Assembly: GCA_965262175.1 (NCBI GenBank)
Contig: CBDHES010000022.1
Location: 310,001 to 374,000, forward strand
Length of the DNA: 64,000 nt
Reading direction: 5' to 3'
Source of the DNA: CADEDH01 sp965262175
Lineage (GTDB): Bacteria > Actinomycetota > Acidimicrobiia > Acidimicrobiales > SZUA-35
Part shown: in pieces, positions 1-8,000 of the stretch
Numbering within the stretch: the stretch's first letter is position 1
How the letters are laid out: each line of letters starts with the position of its first letter
Notes under the pieces: model-generated
The model's input: the letters and a program-made list of their open reading frames with translations, nothing else
What the model was told of the DNA's origin: nothing
Database searches by the model: none
Translations under genes and position numbers: made by a program

Positions 1-663
1 GCCACCCGGTTCAGCCTCGATCGGATCAGGGCCGGCCAGGACACCATCTCGGTCACCGGGAACGTGCTGCGCGACTACCTGACCGACCTGTTCCCCATCC
101 TCGAGTTGGGCACCAGCGCCAAGATGCTGTCGATCGTTCCCCTGATGGCCGGCGGTGGCCTCTTCGAGACCGGGGCCGGCGGATCGGCCCCCAAGCACGT
201 CCAGCAGTTCGAGGCCGAGAACCACCTCCGGTGGGACAGCCTCGGCGAGTTCCTGGCCCTGGCCGTGTCGTTCGAGCACCTGGCGACGGTGACCGGCGAC
301 GCCCGGGCCCAGATCCTGGCCGACGCCCTCGATCGGGCGACGGGCGACCTGCTGGAGAACGGCAAGTCTCCGAGCCGCAAGGTCAACGAACTGGACAACC
401 GGGGGAGCCACTTCTACTTGGCGCTCTACTGGGCCCAGGCCCTGGCCGAGCAGGACAAGGACCCCGAGCTGGCCCAGCGGTTCGCTCCGCTGGCCCAGGC
501 GCTGGCCGCCGGGGAGCAGGCGATCGTGGATGAGCTCAACGGGGTGCAGGGCCAGGCCATGGACATCGGCGGCTACTACTTCCCGAACCCGGAGCTGGCG
601 TCGGCCGCGATGCGACCGAGCCCGACGTTGAACGCCGCCATCGACGCCTTCGCCGCCGGCTGA
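1..663 (+). CDS. icd: NADP-dependent isocitrate dehydrogenase, monomeric type (C-terminal part)
   Basis: This is the last 220 residues of a gene whose 5' end lies before the window. Monomeric IDH oxidatively decarboxylates isocitrate to 2-oxoglutarate in the TCA cycle, reducing NADP. The stretch around residues 35-75 (GTSAKMLSIVPLMAGG, then LFETGAGGSAPKHVQQ, then LRWDSLGEFLALA) is highly characteristic of the monomeric (about 740 aa) class and absent from the dimeric class. The reading frame is open from base 1, so the GTG at 64 is internal. The stop is followed after 7 bases by the MFS gene on the same strand, so they may share a transcript. Confidence 0.93.
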   Translation, partial: ATRFSLDRIRAGQDTISVTGNVLRDYLTDLFPILELGTSAKMLSIVPLMAGGGLFETGAGGSAPKHVQQFEAENHLRWDSLGEFLALAVSFEHLATVTGDARAQILADALDRATGDLLENGKSPSRKVNELDNRGSHFYLALYWAQALAEQDKDPELAQRFAPLAQALAAGEQAIVDELNGVQGQAMDIGGYYFPNPELASAAMRPSPTLNAAIDAFAAG

Positions 664-670
664 GGTACGG

Positions 671-1888
671 ATGGATCGGGCGGCGCCGGCCGTCGTCGCC
701 GGACCGGCCGGTCCGGCGACCGACGGGGTCCGGGCGTGGGTCATCGCCGCCGGGGCGGCGGCGGCCAACGCCGTCACCTTCGGCACGCTGTTCTCGTTCG
801 GGGTCTACCTGAGCCCGATCGCCGACGAGTTCGGGACCGGCATCGCCGCCGTCGCTCCCCTGCTGTCGGCGGCGATCCTCTTCTACTATCTGGCCGGAGC
901 GGTCGCCGGCTGGATCGGCGACCGGTACGGCATCCGGCCGGTCGTCGTCGCCGGCGGCGTACTGCTCCCGTCGGGGCTGGCGCTGGCGTCGGTTGCCGAT
1001 CAGCTGTGGCAGGTGTACCTGGCCTACGGGCCATTGGTCGGCCTCGGGGTCGGCTGTTGCTATGCCCCGCTGATCGGAACGGTCGGCCGGTGGTTCGAGA
1101 GGCGGCGAGAGGCGGCGATGGCGCTGCTACTGACCGGCGTCGGCACCGGGACCCTCGTCGGCCCGATCGTGAACCGGTCCCTGATCGACGCCTGGGGGTG
1201 GCGGGCCGGGTTCGGGGCGGTGGCGATCGTGGCCGTCGTGGTGATCGGCGTGGTCGCAGCCGTCACCACCGACGCCCCGGTCGCCGATCGGGGCCCCGGC
1301 GTGCCGTTGGCGACGGTGGTGCGATCGTCGCCGTTCCGGTGGCTGTACGGCTCGGCGATCCTGGTCAGCCCCGGCTTCTTCGCCCCGTTCGCCTTCCTCA
1401 GCGACTACGCGGTCGACGACGGGGCGACCGCCCGGACCGGGGCGGTGCTGATCGGGGTCATCGGGGCGACGAGCGTCGCCGCCCGGTTGGCGCTGGGGGC
1501 GGCCGGCGGCCGGTTCCAGCCGGCCACGCTGTACCTGACGGGCTACGGGCTGTTGGTCGCGGCGCTGGCGACCTGGCTCGTGTCGGGCGGAGCGCTGCCG
1601 ATCCTGTTCGCCGCCGCCTCGCTCCACGGGGTCGGTTGGGCGGCGTGGGTGACCGGGACGCCGATCCTGTTGGCCCGATGGTTCGGGGTGGAACGGCTCG
1701 GGGGCATCATCGGGCTGTTCTACACCGGGCTTGGGGTGGGCGGCCTGATCGGCCCTGCGGTGTCGGGGGTCGTCATCGACCGGGTGAGCTACGACCTGGC
1801 GATCGGGCTGGTCGTCGTGTCGACCGCCTCGGCGTTCGTCCTCGCCTTGCGGGCCACCGGGGCCCGTCGCCTACCGTCTCCACGGTGA
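671..1888 (+). CDS. MFS transporter (OFA/monocarboxylate-like)
   Basis: A 405-residue integral membrane protein with about 12 hydrophobic segments, the usual length and layout of the major facilitator superfamily. The first helix begins near residue 22 (RAWVIAAGAAAANAVTFG) and the loop after helix 2 carries GDRYGIRPV, the MFS signature. The general look is that of the oxalate/formate antiporter and monocarboxylate-transporter-like branch, but the substrate cannot be read from sequence. A GAGG overlapping the icd stop sits 5 nt before the ATG. The stop overlaps the GTG of the next hydrolase gene by 4 nt, suggesting coupled expression with it. Confidence 0.88.
   Translation: MDRAAPAVVAGPAGPATDGVRAWVIAAGAAAANAVTFGTLFSFGVYLSPIADEFGTGIAAVAPLLSAAILFYYLAGAVAGWIGDRYGIRPVVVAGGVLLPSGLALASVADQLWQVYLAYGPLVGLGVGCCYAPLIGTVGRWFERRREAAMALLLTGVGTGTLVGPIVNRSLIDAWGWRAGFGAVAIVAVVVIGVVAAVTTDAPVADRGPGVPLATVVRSSPFRWLYGSAILVSPGFFAPFAFLSDYAVDDGATARTGAVLIGVIGATSVAARLALGAAGGRFQPATLYLTGYGLLVAALATWLVSGGALPILFAAASLHGVGWAAWVTGTPILLARWFGVERLGGIIGLFYTGLGVGGLIGPAVSGVVIDRVSYDLAIGLVVVSTASAFVLALRATGARRLPSPR
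1872..1877 (+). promoter_or_regulatory. Candidate -10 hexamer for a leaderless hydrolase mRNA
   Basis: TACCGT lies 7 nt before the GTG start at 1885, inside the 3' end of the MFS gene. TANNNT at this distance fits the leaderless pattern seen repeatedly in this window. It would give the hydrolase its own promoter besides read-through. No -35 is visible. Confidence 0.35.
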
Positions 1889-2565
1889 CCGCATCCCCCG
1901 TGCACCTCCACCACGACCTCGACGGCGACGGTACGCCCGTCGTCCTCACCACCGGCTGGCTCAACGCCAGCGACGTGTGGGCCCCGACCGTCGAGGCGTT
2001 GGCCGGCGCGGTGCGGACGGTGCGGTGGGATCACCGGGGCCACGGTCGCTCGACGGCGCCTCCCCCCGGTCACTACCGGCGGGAGGACGCCTTGGCCGAC
2101 CTCGACGCCATGATCGACCTGGTCGGCGCCCCGGCGATCCTGGTCGGCCACTCGCTGGGCGGCTACCTGTCACTGGCCCACGCCATCCTCGCTCCCGACC
2201 GGGTCGCCGGTCTGGTCCTGGTTGCGGCCGGACCGGGGTTTCGCAGCGCCGAGAGTCGGGAGGCGTGGAACGATGGCGTCCGGGCGACCGCGGCGGGCCG
2301 GGACGACCTCCCCGCCGGCGTCGAGGAGCTGTCGATGCACGTCGACTCGCTGGTCCTCGACCGGTTGGGAGAGATCACCGTTCCGGTCATCGTCGTGATC
2401 GGCGAACGCGACAAGCGGTTCATGGCGTCGGCCGACGTGTTCGACAAGTACCTCGACGTCAGGGACCGGGTCGTCGTCGAGGACGCCGGCCACATGGTCC
2501 ACGCCAAGCGACCGGACGCCGTGGCGTCGGCGATCCGGACCATGGCCGACCTCGTGGACTCCTGA
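1885..2565 (+). CDS. Alpha/beta hydrolase
   Basis: A 226-residue alpha/beta-hydrolase-fold protein, short for the family. The nucleophile elbow GHSLGGY supplies the catalytic Ser; the acid is likely the Asp in IGERDKR and the His is in EDAGHMVH near the C-terminus. An HG-type oxyanion loop is represented by TTGWLNASDVW. The start GTG overlaps the MFS stop (GTGA) and has a -10-like TACCGT 7 nt upstream, which supports it over in-frame upstream codons lying in the MFS gene. Substrate unknown; esterase, lactonase or C-C hydrolase activity are all possible. Confidence 0.85.
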   Translation: MTASPVHLHHDLDGDGTPVVLTTGWLNASDVWAPTVEALAGAVRTVRWDHRGHGRSTAPPPGHYRREDALADLDAMIDLVGAPAILVGHSLGGYLSLAHAILAPDRVAGLVLVAAGPGFRSAESREAWNDGVRATAAGRDDLPAGVEELSMHVDSLVLDRLGEITVPVIVVIGERDKRFMASADVFDKYLDVRDRVVVEDAGHMVHAKRPDAVASAIRTMADLVDS

Positions 2566-2649
2566 GCTCCACCGGCGGGCTGGTGCGAGACCTGATCACA
2601 CCGAAGCGTCGACCCGTCGACCGGGAAGGATCTGGTTTCCCCGAGCGGA

Positions 2650-4119
2650 TCAGGGCCGGATCGGCACGGTGATCGGCTCCGAACCCTTGGACCCGCCGAT
2701 CCAGCCCCCGAGAATGGCCGAGAACCCACCGGCGTTCCCGCCGGCCCGGACGATCATCAGCGAACCGGGACGGAACTTCGGGACCTGGCGCCCGGCGAAG
2801 GCGGGGTCGAGGCCCTCCTCGATGCCGTCGGCTCCCTTCTGGGCGGCGTCCCCGTCGAGGACGAGGAGCGGATCGAGCTCGGCCCGGAACCGCTCCTTCG
2901 ACCAGCCGGCCTCGGCCAGCACCCGCTGGTGCTCGGGCGTCATGACGAGCATGGCCTCGTTCGGCAGTTTGGGGTGACCGACCGCCAGCAGTTGAGCGGC
3001 CAGCGAACGGGTCAACGACTCCGGGGTGCGAGACACCTGGTCGACCGCCCCGATCGGGCCGTGACCGGCGAACAGGGTGACGGCGTCGACGCCCCGGTCC
3101 ACGCCCCGCTCGACGCTGAGCGGCTCCCAGCCGTCGGGCAGGTGCTCCTCGTCCTCGGCGAAGCACCATCCGATCTTGGACGGCGCTCCCAGCGCCGACC
3201 GGTCGATGCCCCCGACACCGGGACGCCCGCCGCCGACGTTGCGAACGACGAGCTGGAGGGCACGACCGATCGTCGAGTTGGCCCGGTTCCCCTGTCCGAG
3301 GGCGTTCTTGCCGCTGTTCATACCGATCCGGTTGCGGATCGGTCCGTTCACGATCACCACCGGTCCCGAGAACCACAGCGTGCACAACAGGCCGTGCATG
3401 TTGAACCGGTCGGTGCAGGCGCCCTCCACCGCCGCCAGCACGACCGGCAGGTACTCGGGCCGGCACCCGGCCATGACCGCGTTGACCGCCACCTTCTCGA
3501 CCGTCACCTCGACCAGGGCCGGGGGGACGACGGCCACGACCTCGTCGGGCCGGCGGCTCGTCCCCTCCAACATGCGGAGGACCCGCTCCACCGTCGGGGG
3601 AACGAGGGGGAGCCCGTCGGACCAGCCCCGGTCGTACATCGCCTCCATCTCGTCCTCGAGGGTGGCGAGCTCGACCCGGCGACCGGCCAGCGTCGAACCG
3701 CCGAACCGGGCCGCCAGCTCATCGACCCGGCCGGGGTCGACCGACGCCGAACCGCAGCCGGGCGAGAAGTCGGAGCTGGTCGGCGCCAGGTCGCCGACGT
3801 CGGCGAAGGTCTCCCAGGTCGACCGGTCCCAGCCGACGATCCGGTCGACCTCGGACCCGTCGACGACCCGCAGGAGGGTCGGCACGGTCTCGATGTCGTG
3901 GTGCCACGACACCTCGAGCGAGGTGTCGTCGACCACGGCGGCCCCGGCGGGGAACGCCGGGTCGTCCTGGCTGTAGATCGTGACCGAGGTCCGCCCCGCC
4001 AGATCGACGAGCACGTCGGCGACCAGGTCGCAGGTCGGGCAGTCGGCCTTGACGACGGCGACGAGGCCGTCGGGGAGGGCGGGGACGGCGGAGGTGGTCA
4101 GCGGGGCGATCGGGCTCAA
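2650..4119 (-). CDS. Thioredoxin-like domain fused to UGSC-type C-terminal domain
   Basis: A 489-residue protein. The N-terminus (about 1-110) looks like a thioredoxin/glutaredoxin fold with a CPTC redox motif at residues 27-30. A linker follows with GCGSAS near residue 122. The large C-terminal part contains YDRGWSDGLPLVPPT and FSGPVVIVNGP, which I recognise as the family annotated UGSC (seleno)protein-like; the biochemical role of that family is not established to my knowledge. Here the motif region has Cys, not selenocysteine, and there is no in-frame TGA. The start overlaps the stop of the upstream amidohydrolase by 4 nt (ATGA), so the two are very likely co-translated and may act in one pathway. 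Confidence 0.75.
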   Translation of the reverse strand: MSPIAPLTTSAVPALPDGLVAVVKADCPTCDLVADVLVDLAGRTSVTIYSQDDPAFPAGAAVVDDTSLEVSWHHDIETVPTLLRVVDGSEVDRIVGWDRSTWETFADVGDLAPTSSDFSPGCGSASVDPGRVDELAARFGGSTLAGRRVELATLEDEMEAMYDRGWSDGLPLVPPTVERVLRMLEGTSRRPDEVVAVVPPALVEVTVEKVAVNAVMAGCRPEYLPVVLAAVEGACTDRFNMHGLLCTLWFSGPVVIVNGPIRNRIGMNSGKNALGQGNRANSTIGRALQLVVRNVGGGRPGVGGIDRSALGAPSKIGWCFAEDEEHLPDGWEPLSVERGVDRGVDAVTLFAGHGPIGAVDQVSRTPESLTRSLAAQLLAVGHPKLPNEAMLVMTPEHQRVLAEAGWSKERFRAELDPLLVLDGDAAQKGADGIEEGLDPAFAGRQVPKFRPGSLMIVRAGGNAGGFSAILGGWIGGSKGSEPITVPIRP

Positions 4120-5795
4120 CTCCGCAGCGTGGTGCCGGCCAGCACCCCGGTGTGATCACCGTGGTCCATGAACACCTGACCGTTCACGATCGTGTAGTCG
4201 TAGCCCTCTGAGCCCTGGACGTACCGGCCGGCCCCGTTGGGGAAGTCGAAGACGTACTCGGGCTGGGGGAGGCGGAGGTTGTCGAGGTCGATCACGTTGA
4301 TGTCGGCGTAGGCGCCGGGCGCCAGACGGCCCCGGTCACGAACGCCGAACAGGTCGGCGGTGTCGGACGTGAGCCGTCGGATAGCCTCCTCCAACGGCCA
4401 CCGCTGACCGTCCCGGATCCACTTGGTGAGGTAGTAGGTCGGCTGGCTGGCGTCCATGATCTGCCCGACGTGGGCACCGGCGTCGGCCAGGCCGAGGCTG
4501 ACGACGGGATCGTCGAGCATCTCCTCGATGGCGTCGAAGCTCTGGTTGAGGATCGGGTAGTTGAGGTTCACCCGACCGCCGGTCTCCCGGTTGAGCTCGA
4601 TCCACGCCTCGACCGGCGTCGAGCGTCGGGCGGCGGCCACCGCGGCCAGGGAGTGCTCGGCCAGGCAGTCGTAGTTGGCGTCACCGTCGGGCAGGACGTA
4701 CACGGCATCGGCCGGGATCGAGAGCTTGTCGTCGGCGGCCAGACGCGCTCGCCGGTCGGGGTCTTCCAGGACGGCCAGCCGTTCGGCGGGGGTGAGATCC
4801 CGGAGCTCCTTCCACGCCTCGCCCCCGAACGGATGGCGGTTGGCCAAGTTGAAGATCACGCCGATGCCCCGGGAGGTGGTCTGGGGGCGAACGGTCGCCC
4901 CGGTGGCGTTCTCCTCCTTGGCGAACTCGATCACCCGGCGGTAGAGATCGGGACGGCGGTTCGAGTGGACGAGCCCGAAGCTGACCGGCCGCCCCGATCG
5001 GCGGGACACCTCACCCATCCACGCCAGCTCGGCCCGGGTCTTGGGGTAGTCCTCGGAGTCCCGCTCCCCCAGTCGGGCCGCGGCTTCGAAGATGCCCTTG
5101 CCGTGCTTGCCGAGCACGTCGCCGAAGGCGAGCAGCTCGGCCTCGTCGGCGAAGGTCCCGGGGACCTGGCGGCCGTCGGGGACGACGTGGAGCAGGGTCC
5201 GGGACGTCGAGAAGCCGAGGGCGCCGGCCGCCATCGCCTCGTCGACGAGGGCGCACATGGCCGCGATGTCGTCGGCCGACGACGGGGTCTCATCCATACC
5301 CCGCTCCCCCATCGCCGCCAGGCGGACCGCGCAGTGGCCGACCATCCCGCCGACGTTCACCCCCTTGGGCGTCCGGTCGATCCACTGGAGGTACTCGCCG
5401 TAGCTGCTCCAGTCCCACGGCAGCCCCTCGAGGATGGCCCGGCGGGGGATGTCCTCGACGCTCTCCATCATCTCGGCCAGGAACTCGGCGCCGCCGGGGG
5501 CCACCGGGGCGAACGTGACGCCGCAGTTGCCGAGCACGGCGCTCGTCACGCCGTGCCAGCAGCTCGACGTCGGCATCGGATCCCAGGCCAACTGGGCGTC
5601 GAGGTGGGTGTGGATGTCGACGAACCCGGGGGTGACGATGCGGCCCTCGGCGTCGATCTCGCGGTGCCCGGTACCGTCGTAGCCCGCCTCGACGGCCACG
5701 ATCCGGTCGCCTTCGACGGCGACGTCGGCCTGGACCGCCGATCGTCCCGTCCCGTCGACGACGGTGCCGTTGCGGATGACCAGATCTGCGCTCAT
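4116..5795 (-). CDS. N-acyl-D-amino-acid deacylase-like amidohydrolase
   Basis: A 559-residue amidohydrolase-superfamily enzyme resembling D-aminoacylases and D-glutamate/D-aspartate deacylases, which hydrolyse N-acyl-D-amino acids. Seen: the N-terminal beta-sandwich start LVIRNGTVVDGTG, the metal motif GFVDIHTHLD, SCWHGVTSAVLGNCGVTFAP, and a late GLADAGAHVG segment containing the Asp of the active site, followed by a C-terminal sandwich. An in-frame codon exists 12 residues upstream, but the ATG at 5795 has GGGAG about 9 nt before it and matches the usual family N-terminus MSADLVI. It is followed, with a 4-nt overlap, by the thioredoxin/UGSC-like gene. Exact substrate unknown; many relatives in actinobacteria are only loosely annotated. 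Confidence 0.88.
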   Translation of the reverse strand: MSADLVIRNGTVVDGTGRSAVQADVAVEGDRIVAVEAGYDGTGHREIDAEGRIVTPGFVDIHTHLDAQLAWDPMPTSSCWHGVTSAVLGNCGVTFAPVAPGGAEFLAEMMESVEDIPRRAILEGLPWDWSSYGEYLQWIDRTPKGVNVGGMVGHCAVRLAAMGERGMDETPSSADDIAAMCALVDEAMAAGALGFSTSRTLLHVVPDGRQVPGTFADEAELLAFGDVLGKHGKGIFEAAARLGERDSEDYPKTRAELAWMGEVSRRSGRPVSFGLVHSNRRPDLYRRVIEFAKEENATGATVRPQTTSRGIGVIFNLANRHPFGGEAWKELRDLTPAERLAVLEDPDRRARLAADDKLSIPADAVYVLPDGDANYDCLAEHSLAAVAAARRSTPVEAWIELNRETGGRVNLNYPILNQSFDAIEEMLDDPVVSLGLADAGAHVGQIMDASQPTYYLTKWIRDGQRWPLEEAIRRLTSDTADLFGVRDRGRLAPGAYADINVIDLDNLRLPQPEYVFDFPNGAGRYVQGSEGYDYTIVNGQVFMDHGDHTGVLAGTTLRS

Positions 5796-5861
5796 GGCCG
5801 TAGTCTCCCAGCCCGGCCCTGGCGGGCCCAAAACGGTGATCCCGGCATCGGTGAGGCCCGG

Positions 5862-7043
5862 TCAGATCCCGAGGTCGCGGAGGTTGTAGTCCCGGATGTC
5901 GGCCCGGGCCCGGTCGTCCCATCGGAGCTCGTCGACCCGGTCGGCGAGGGGTGTGTAGGTGAACGCCATCTCGTGGGGATAGCGCTGGCGGCGTGCGTCG
6001 ATGGCGTAGGCGATCAGCTTCGACCGCTCCTCGATGTAGGCGGCGTCGTAGGTGGTGACCGCGCTGTGGACACCGCCGCTGGTCACGTCGAGGACCGAGC
6101 GGCGGCGATGGAAGCCGAAGTTGATCGTGACCCGGGGCTCGGGGCTGGTGTTGGCGAACGACCCGTGGATCGCCTGGCGGTTGGTGATGGCCACGTCGCC
6201 CGGCCCGCAGATCAGGGGGACGGCGTCCGGCAACCGGTCGGACCCGGCGGCGGCGACCATGGCGGCGATGTCGGCCTTGCCGATGCGGTGAGAGCCGGGG
6301 ACGACCCACAGGCCGTTGGCTGCGTCGCAGCCATACAGCTGGGCCATGAAGTTGAAGCCGTGGGTGCCGTCATCGAGCCCGGGATCGTCCCAATGGGTCC
6401 AGCCATCCTGGTGCCAGGCCACCGACCCTCCGAGGTAGGGATGCTTGATCCAGACCCCTTCGTTGAAGGGGGTGAAGTCGGGGCCGTTGATCGTCTCGGC
6501 GATGGCCAGCAACCGGGGGTGGCCGTAGAGCCGGAGGCAGGCGTCGGAGAACTGGAGCGAGCCCAGGATCAGCTGGATGACGTGGTCGGGAGCACCGTCG
6601 GGGGCGGTCGGCTCGATCATCTTGGCCGGGTGGCGCCCGTGGGCGACGGCGGTGCCACCGACCGGGTCGGACAGCGGCCGGACCCACGTGACGGTGCGGG
6701 CCTGGCGATCGGTGCCCAACGCCGGTCGCCCGTGACGATCGACGGGCGCCCCCTTGGCCACCGGGGCCCGCTCGAGCAGCTCGGCGACGTCGCGTTCGAT
6801 GTCGTTCAGCTCGTCGGCGGCCAGCACCGAGGTGAACACGTAGAACCCGTGTCGGCGGTAGCTGGCCACGATGTCGGCGTGGAGGCGGCCCTGGTCATCG
6901 AGGCGGATCGGACCTCGGTTGTCGAGGGCCAGGGCCCGTTCGGTCCCCTCGGTCCGGTAGCGGCTCATAGCCGCCTCGTCGGGCCCGTAGTCGACCGGCG
7001 GAGCGGGGAAGAGCGGGAGCCGGGTCGATGCTGCGCCTGCCAT
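5862..7043 (-). CDS. Phytanoyl-CoA dioxygenase (PhyH) family Fe(II)/2OG oxygenase
   Basis: A 393-residue non-haem iron, 2-oxoglutarate-dependent oxygenase. The facial triad is visible: HQD at residues 211-213, the distal His at 293 (AIHGSF), and the 2OG-binding Arg at 304 (RVTINF). Family members hydroxylate or halogenate diverse substrates, so the substrate is not predictable. I chose the ATG at 7043 (MAGAASTR), with GGGAAG just before it, over a codon 24 residues upstream whose translation is not conserved-looking. The gene is divergent from the hydrolase at 7134 across a 90-bp gap holding an operator-like palindrome, and lies 66 nt before the amidohydrolase on the same strand. Confidence 0.9.
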   Translation of the reverse strand: MAGAASTRLPLFPAPPVDYGPDEAAMSRYRTEGTERALALDNRGPIRLDDQGRLHADIVASYRRHGFYVFTSVLAADELNDIERDVAELLERAPVAKGAPVDRHGRPALGTDRQARTVTWVRPLSDPVGGTAVAHGRHPAKMIEPTAPDGAPDHVIQLILGSLQFSDACLRLYGHPRLLAIAETINGPDFTPFNEGVWIKHPYLGGSVAWHQDGWTHWDDPGLDDGTHGFNFMAQLYGCDAANGLWVVPGSHRIGKADIAAMVAAAGSDRLPDAVPLICGPGDVAITNRQAIHGSFANTSPEPRVTINFGFHRRRSVLDVTSGGVHSAVTTYDAAYIEERSKLIAYAIDARRQRYPHEMAFTYTPLADRVDELRWDDRARADIRDYNLRDLGI

Positions 7044-7107
7044 GCTTCCCAGCTTCGTCCCTCGATCGGGCGGCCAACAAGTTCGGAGGCCCCGATCCCC
7101 CCTTGAG

Positions 7108-7123
7108 TTGAGCACTCGCTTAA
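7108..7123. promoter_or_regulatory. Operator-like imperfect palindrome in a divergent intergenic gap
   Basis: TTGAGCACTCGCTTAA is an inverted repeat of form TTnAGCnnnnGCTnAA (5 of 6 pairs on each arm), of the size and style bound by TetR-family repressors. It overlaps by 3 bases the -10-like TAAGGT (7121-7126) of the plus-strand hydrolase. It sits between two divergent genes (PhyH at 7043 and hydrolase at 7134), so one regulator could control both. No TetR gene is adjacent. Confidence 0.4.
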
Positions 7124-7126
7124 GGT
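7121..7126 (+). promoter_or_regulatory. Candidate -10 hexamer for the hydrolase at 7134
   Basis: TAAGGT is 7 nt before the ATG at 7134, the leaderless spacing seen elsewhere in the window. The same stretch (AAGGTGGA) could alternatively serve as a weak ribosome-binding site on a longer transcript. Confidence 0.4.
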
Positions 7127-7133
7127 GGAATGC

Positions 7134-8000
7134 ATGGTTCCCACCGACGCGTGTTCCGGGTCCGATCGGCTACCCATCGTCGCCGTTCACGGCAACGGTG
7201 GGGGCCGCACCCGGTTCGGCCTCGTTCCCCCGCTCGAGCCGCCCGGTCGGCTCCACGCCATCGATCTACCGGGGTTCGGGGGGACGGAGCCCAACCCGGC
7301 ACTCGTCTCGGTGGCCGACTACGCCGACCACCTCGCCACCGAACTGGCCACCCAGCCGACGACACCGAATGGGCCACCCCTGGTCCTCGGCCACGGCATC
7401 GGCGGCTCGATCGCCCTCGATCTGGCGGCCCGCCGTCCCGAGACGATGGCCGGCCTCATCCTCCATGCGCCGGTCGGTGTCGATCTCGACCGCCGGCTCC
7501 TCCCCCGCCTCCTCTCGACGCCGTTCGCCCGGGAGGCGGCCCGTCGGCTGATCGCCTCCCGGGCGGCCCGGCCCGTCCTGTCGCGGCTGTTCTTCGACCG
7601 GACCGCTCCGCCGGGAGCTGTCGACGCCTTCTTCGACGGCTACCGGACCTGCCGAGTCTTCGGCGACATGTTCGAGCTGATCACCGCCGACTGGTTCGAG
7701 CGGCTCCCGCCGGTCGATCGGGTACCCACCGTCTTGTTGTGGGGTTCCAACGATCGCCTGCTGGCCGCCGACCACGTGCAATCGTTCCGCTCCAAGATCC
7801 CCGGCGCCACCGTCCGCATCGTCGACGGGTGGAACCACTTTCCCATGATCGACGACCCGGAGGGCTACGGCCGTGTCATCTCCGACCTCGTGGCGTCGCT
7901 GGCCGACCGGCCGGCGGACCCCAGCACCGACCCGACGCTGGACGGGCCGATCGACGCCCCGTCCGACGCCGACCGGGACGGTGACACTCGGCCGAGGTGA
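7134..8000 (+). CDS. Alpha/beta hydrolase with glycine at the nucleophile position
   Basis: A 288-residue alpha/beta-hydrolase-fold protein of the MhpC/haloperoxidase-like type. The oxyanion region HGNGGGRTRF, the acid in WGSNDRLL and the histidine in DGWNHFPMIDDPE are all present. The nucleophile elbow, however, reads GHGIGG (residues 86-91): the usual Ser is Gly88, encoded GGC. A Ser at 92 lies just past the elbow and is not at the normal position. The protein may be non-hydrolytic or use different chemistry. Start: ATG at 7134 rather than the GTG three codons upstream. Its last 20 bases overlap the start of the next gene, so the two are probably coupled. Confidence 0.85.
   Translation: MVPTDACSGSDRLPIVAVHGNGGGRTRFGLVPPLEPPGRLHAIDLPGFGGTEPNPALVSVADYADHLATELATQPTTPNGPPLVLGHGIGGSIALDLAARRPETMAGLILHAPVGVDLDRRLLPRLLSTPFAREAARRLIASRAARPVLSRLFFDRTAPPGAVDAFFDGYRTCRVFGDMFELITADWFERLPPVDRVPTVLLWGSNDRLLAADHVQSFRSKIPGATVRIVDGWNHFPMIDDPEGYGRVISDLVASLADRPADPSTDPTLDGPIDAPSDADRDGDTRPR

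Noticed and set aside
2650..4119. Selenocysteine in the UGSC-like protein
   Set aside because: The motif region is encoded with ordinary Cys codons and there is no in-frame TGA before the natural stop.
4470..7106. An 878-codon plus-strand open frame across the amidohydrolase and PhyH genes
   Set aside because: It is complementary to two well-supported minus-strand genes and its translation looks like a shadow, rich in Gly, Val, Asp and Arg without family features.
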